Of a stretch of 18,246 bases of DNA, positions 16,895 to 18,246 are shown piece after piece (within the stretch, counting starts at the first letter, position 1; every line of letters begins with the position of its first letter). This DNA comes from Candidatus Hydrogenedentes bacterium UBA2224 (GTDB taxonomy: Bacteria; Hydrogenedentota; Hydrogenedentia; Hydrogenedentales; SLHB01). The stretch lies in the NCBI GenBank assembly GCA_002348185.1, contig DDYW01000126.1, forward strand, positions 14,313 through 32,558. The letters run 5' to 3'. The notes under the pieces were generated by a model that was not told the DNA's origin, did no database searches, and saw only the letters and a program-made list of their open reading frames with translations. Both the position numbers and the translations under genes were made by a program.

Positions 16895-18246
16895 TCAGAA
16901 CAATCCGACAATTTTGCCTTTGTCGTCGATATCCACGCGGGTCGCCCCCGGAATGGACGGCAACCCCGGCATCATGATGATATCGCCGCAATACGGAACG
17001 ACAAACCCGGCCCCGGCCGCGAGCCGCACCTGGCGCACGAGCACGCGGAATCCCGATGGACGGCCCTTGAGGGCCGGATTGTCCGACAGCGACAGTTGGG
17101 TCTTGGCCATGCAGAGGGGGAGCCCGGCGAACCCATGTTCCTCGAGCCAGGCGATGTCTTTCTGGGCGGCCGGTTCGTAGTCGACGCCCTCGGCGCCGTA
17201 CATGGCCGTGGCGACCGCGAGGATCTTCTCCCGGATGCCGGCGTCCAGCGGGTAGAGGAACCGGAACGCGTTCGGGGCGGATTCGGCCGCCTCGACGACC
17301 TTCTCGGCGAGTTCGAGGCCGCCGTCGCCCCCGCGGGCATGGACGTCGCTGACCGCGACCGAACGGGCGCCGGCTTCGAGGGCGAATTCACGGACGAGTT
17401 CGATCTCCGCGGGGGTATCGGTCGGGAACCGGTTGATGGCGACGACGCAGGGCACGCCGAATGCGGCCACGTTCTCGATCTGTTTGGCGAGATTCGCGGC
17501 GCCCCGGCGGATGGCGTCGAGGTTTTCCTCGCGCAATTTGGGGTCGAGGGGTTTTCCGGGGCGGATGGAGAAATCGCCGCTGTGCATCTTGAGGGCGCGG
17601 ATGGTCGCGACCACGACCATGGCGTCCGGCCGGAGGCCGCTGTAGCGGCACTTGATGTTGACGAATTTCTCGGCGCCCATGTCGGCGCCGAATCCGCTCT
17701 CGGTCACCACGTAATCGCTGAGTTTCAGGGCAAGGCGGTCGGCGAGAATCGAGCTGTTGCCGTGGGCGATGTTGGCGAACGGGCCCGTGTGAACGAGAAC
17801 GGGCGTGTTTTCAGTGGTTTGCATAAGCGTGGGCATCAGCGCTTCGCGCAGGAGAACGGTCATGGCGCCGGCCGCCTGCAGGTCGTCCGCGGTCAGGGGG
17901 GCGCCGCTCCGGTCCTGGGCGATGACGACGTTGCCGATGCGCTTGCGCAGATCGCGCAGGCCTTCGGTGAGCGCCAGGAGCGCCATCAGTTCGCTGGCCA
18001 CCGTGATGTCGAATCCGGATTCGCGCGGGACGCCGTGGGGCTTTCCGCCGAGGCCCACGACGATATTCCGCAGGGCGCGGTCCGAGACGTCGACGACGCG
18101 CCGCCAGGTCACGGCATGGGGATTGATCCCGAGGGCGTTTCCCTGATGGAGGTGGTTGTCGATCATCGCGGCGAGGAGGTTGTGGGCGATCTCGACGGCG
18201 TGGATGTCGCCGGTGAGGTGGAGGTTAAAGTCCTCCATGGGCACGA
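16895..18246 (-). CDS. fhs: Formate-tetrahydrofolate ligase Fhs (5' end outside the window)
   Basis: Fhs joins formate to THF using ATP, giving 10-formyl-THF, which FolD then processes. The window holds about 450 C-terminal residues, beginning VPMEDFNLHLTGDIHA. Compared with the usual length of about 555, roughly the first 100 residues are missing, including the N-terminal nucleotide-binding loop. The GTG at 18242-18244 is therefore an internal valine and not the start. Diagnostic segments include AAMIDNHLHQGN, FANIAHGNSS, ESGFGADMGAEKF and the C-terminal DIDDKGKIVGLF. The C-terminus is complete. It is read in the order fhs-folD, which fits C1 supply for biosynthesis or the methyl branch of acetyl-CoA metabolism; the window cannot tell which. 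Confidence 0.96.
   Translation of the reverse strand, partial: VPMEDFNLHLTGDIHAVEIAHNLLAAMIDNHLHQGNALGINPHAVTWRRVVDVSDRALRNIVVGLGGKPHGVPRESGFDITVASELMALLALTEGLRDLRKRIGNVVIAQDRSGAPLTADDLQAAGAMTVLLREALMPTLMQTTENTPVLVHTGPFANIAHGNSSILADRLALKLSDYVVTESGFGADMGAEKFVNIKCRYSGLRPDAMVVVATIRALKMHSGDFSIRPGKPLDPKLREENLDAIRRGAANLAKQIENVAAFGVPCVVAINRFPTDTPAEIELVREFALEAGARSVAVSDVHARGGDGGLELAEKVVEAAESAPNAFRFLYPLDAGIREKILAVATAMYGAEGVDYEPAAQKDIAWLEEHGFAGLPLCMAKTQLSLSDNPALKGRPSGFRVLVRQVRLAAGAGFVVPYCGDIIMMPGLPSIPGATRVDIDDKGKIVGLF

Noticed and set aside
18242..18244. GTG as the real start of fhs
   Set aside because: The family has about 100 further residues upstream including the nucleotide-binding loop, and the frame remains open to the window edge.

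Overview
The window is a GC-rich (roughly 60-65 % by eye), gene-dense stretch of a bacterial chromosome. It probably comes from an uncultivated or poorly sampled, flagellated, Gram-negative-type lineage. Four things suggest this: a Ser/Thr kinase fused to a sulfatase-modifying-factor-like domain, a giant TIG-repeat surface protein ending in a CFI-box anchor, a flagellar export block with the polar-flagellum regulators FlhF/FlhG, and a folate C1 operon. Planctomycetes/PVC-like groups or candidate phyla such as Hydrogenedentes would fit. This is an inference from gene style, not a phylogenetic result.

Layout. (1) 81-1757, minus strand: a 558-residue protein with an N-terminal two-CxxC zinc ribbon, a Hanks-type kinase domain and a C-terminal FGE-sulfatase-fold domain without the formylglycine-generating cysteines. 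(2) 1758-2315: a long divergent intergenic region. It holds a perfect-consensus sigma70-type promoter (TTGACA-N17-TATAAT, 2057-2085). A leader of about 225 nt follows, with a terminator-like hairpin and T8 tract (2204-2265) ahead of the next gene. (3) 2316-9008, plus strand: a 2230-residue secreted protein with a signal peptide, about ten TIG/IPT repeats, a cohesin-like domain inserted inside one TIG, a duplicated TIG-X-TIG block and a CFI-box C-terminal anchor. A strong intrinsic terminator closes it (9034-9073). (4) 9250-15923, plus strand: a promoter and the contiguous flagellar operon fliQ-fliR-flhB-flhA-flhF-flhG. Spacings are very short and the last two junctions overlap. (5) 15940-18246, minus strand: fhs (5' end outside the window) followed by folD, convergent with the flagellar operon.

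How the genes work together. FliQ, FliR, FlhB and FlhA form the membrane gate, substrate-specificity switch and cytosolic docking ring of the flagellar type III export apparatus. FlhF and FlhG are the GTPase/ATPase pair that sets flagellar position and number. FliP, normally the neighbour of FliQ, is not in the window. Fhs and FolD interconvert formate, 10-formyl-THF, methenyl-THF and methylene-THF. The giant surface protein is separated from the flagellar operon by a terminator and need not be functionally tied to it.

The most unusual parts are the surface protein (nested cohesin-like domain, duplicated supermodule, CFI-box anchor) and its leader, where an ideal promoter is followed by a terminator-like element before the start codon. 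No CRISPR array, insertion sequence, rRNA or convincing tRNA was seen.
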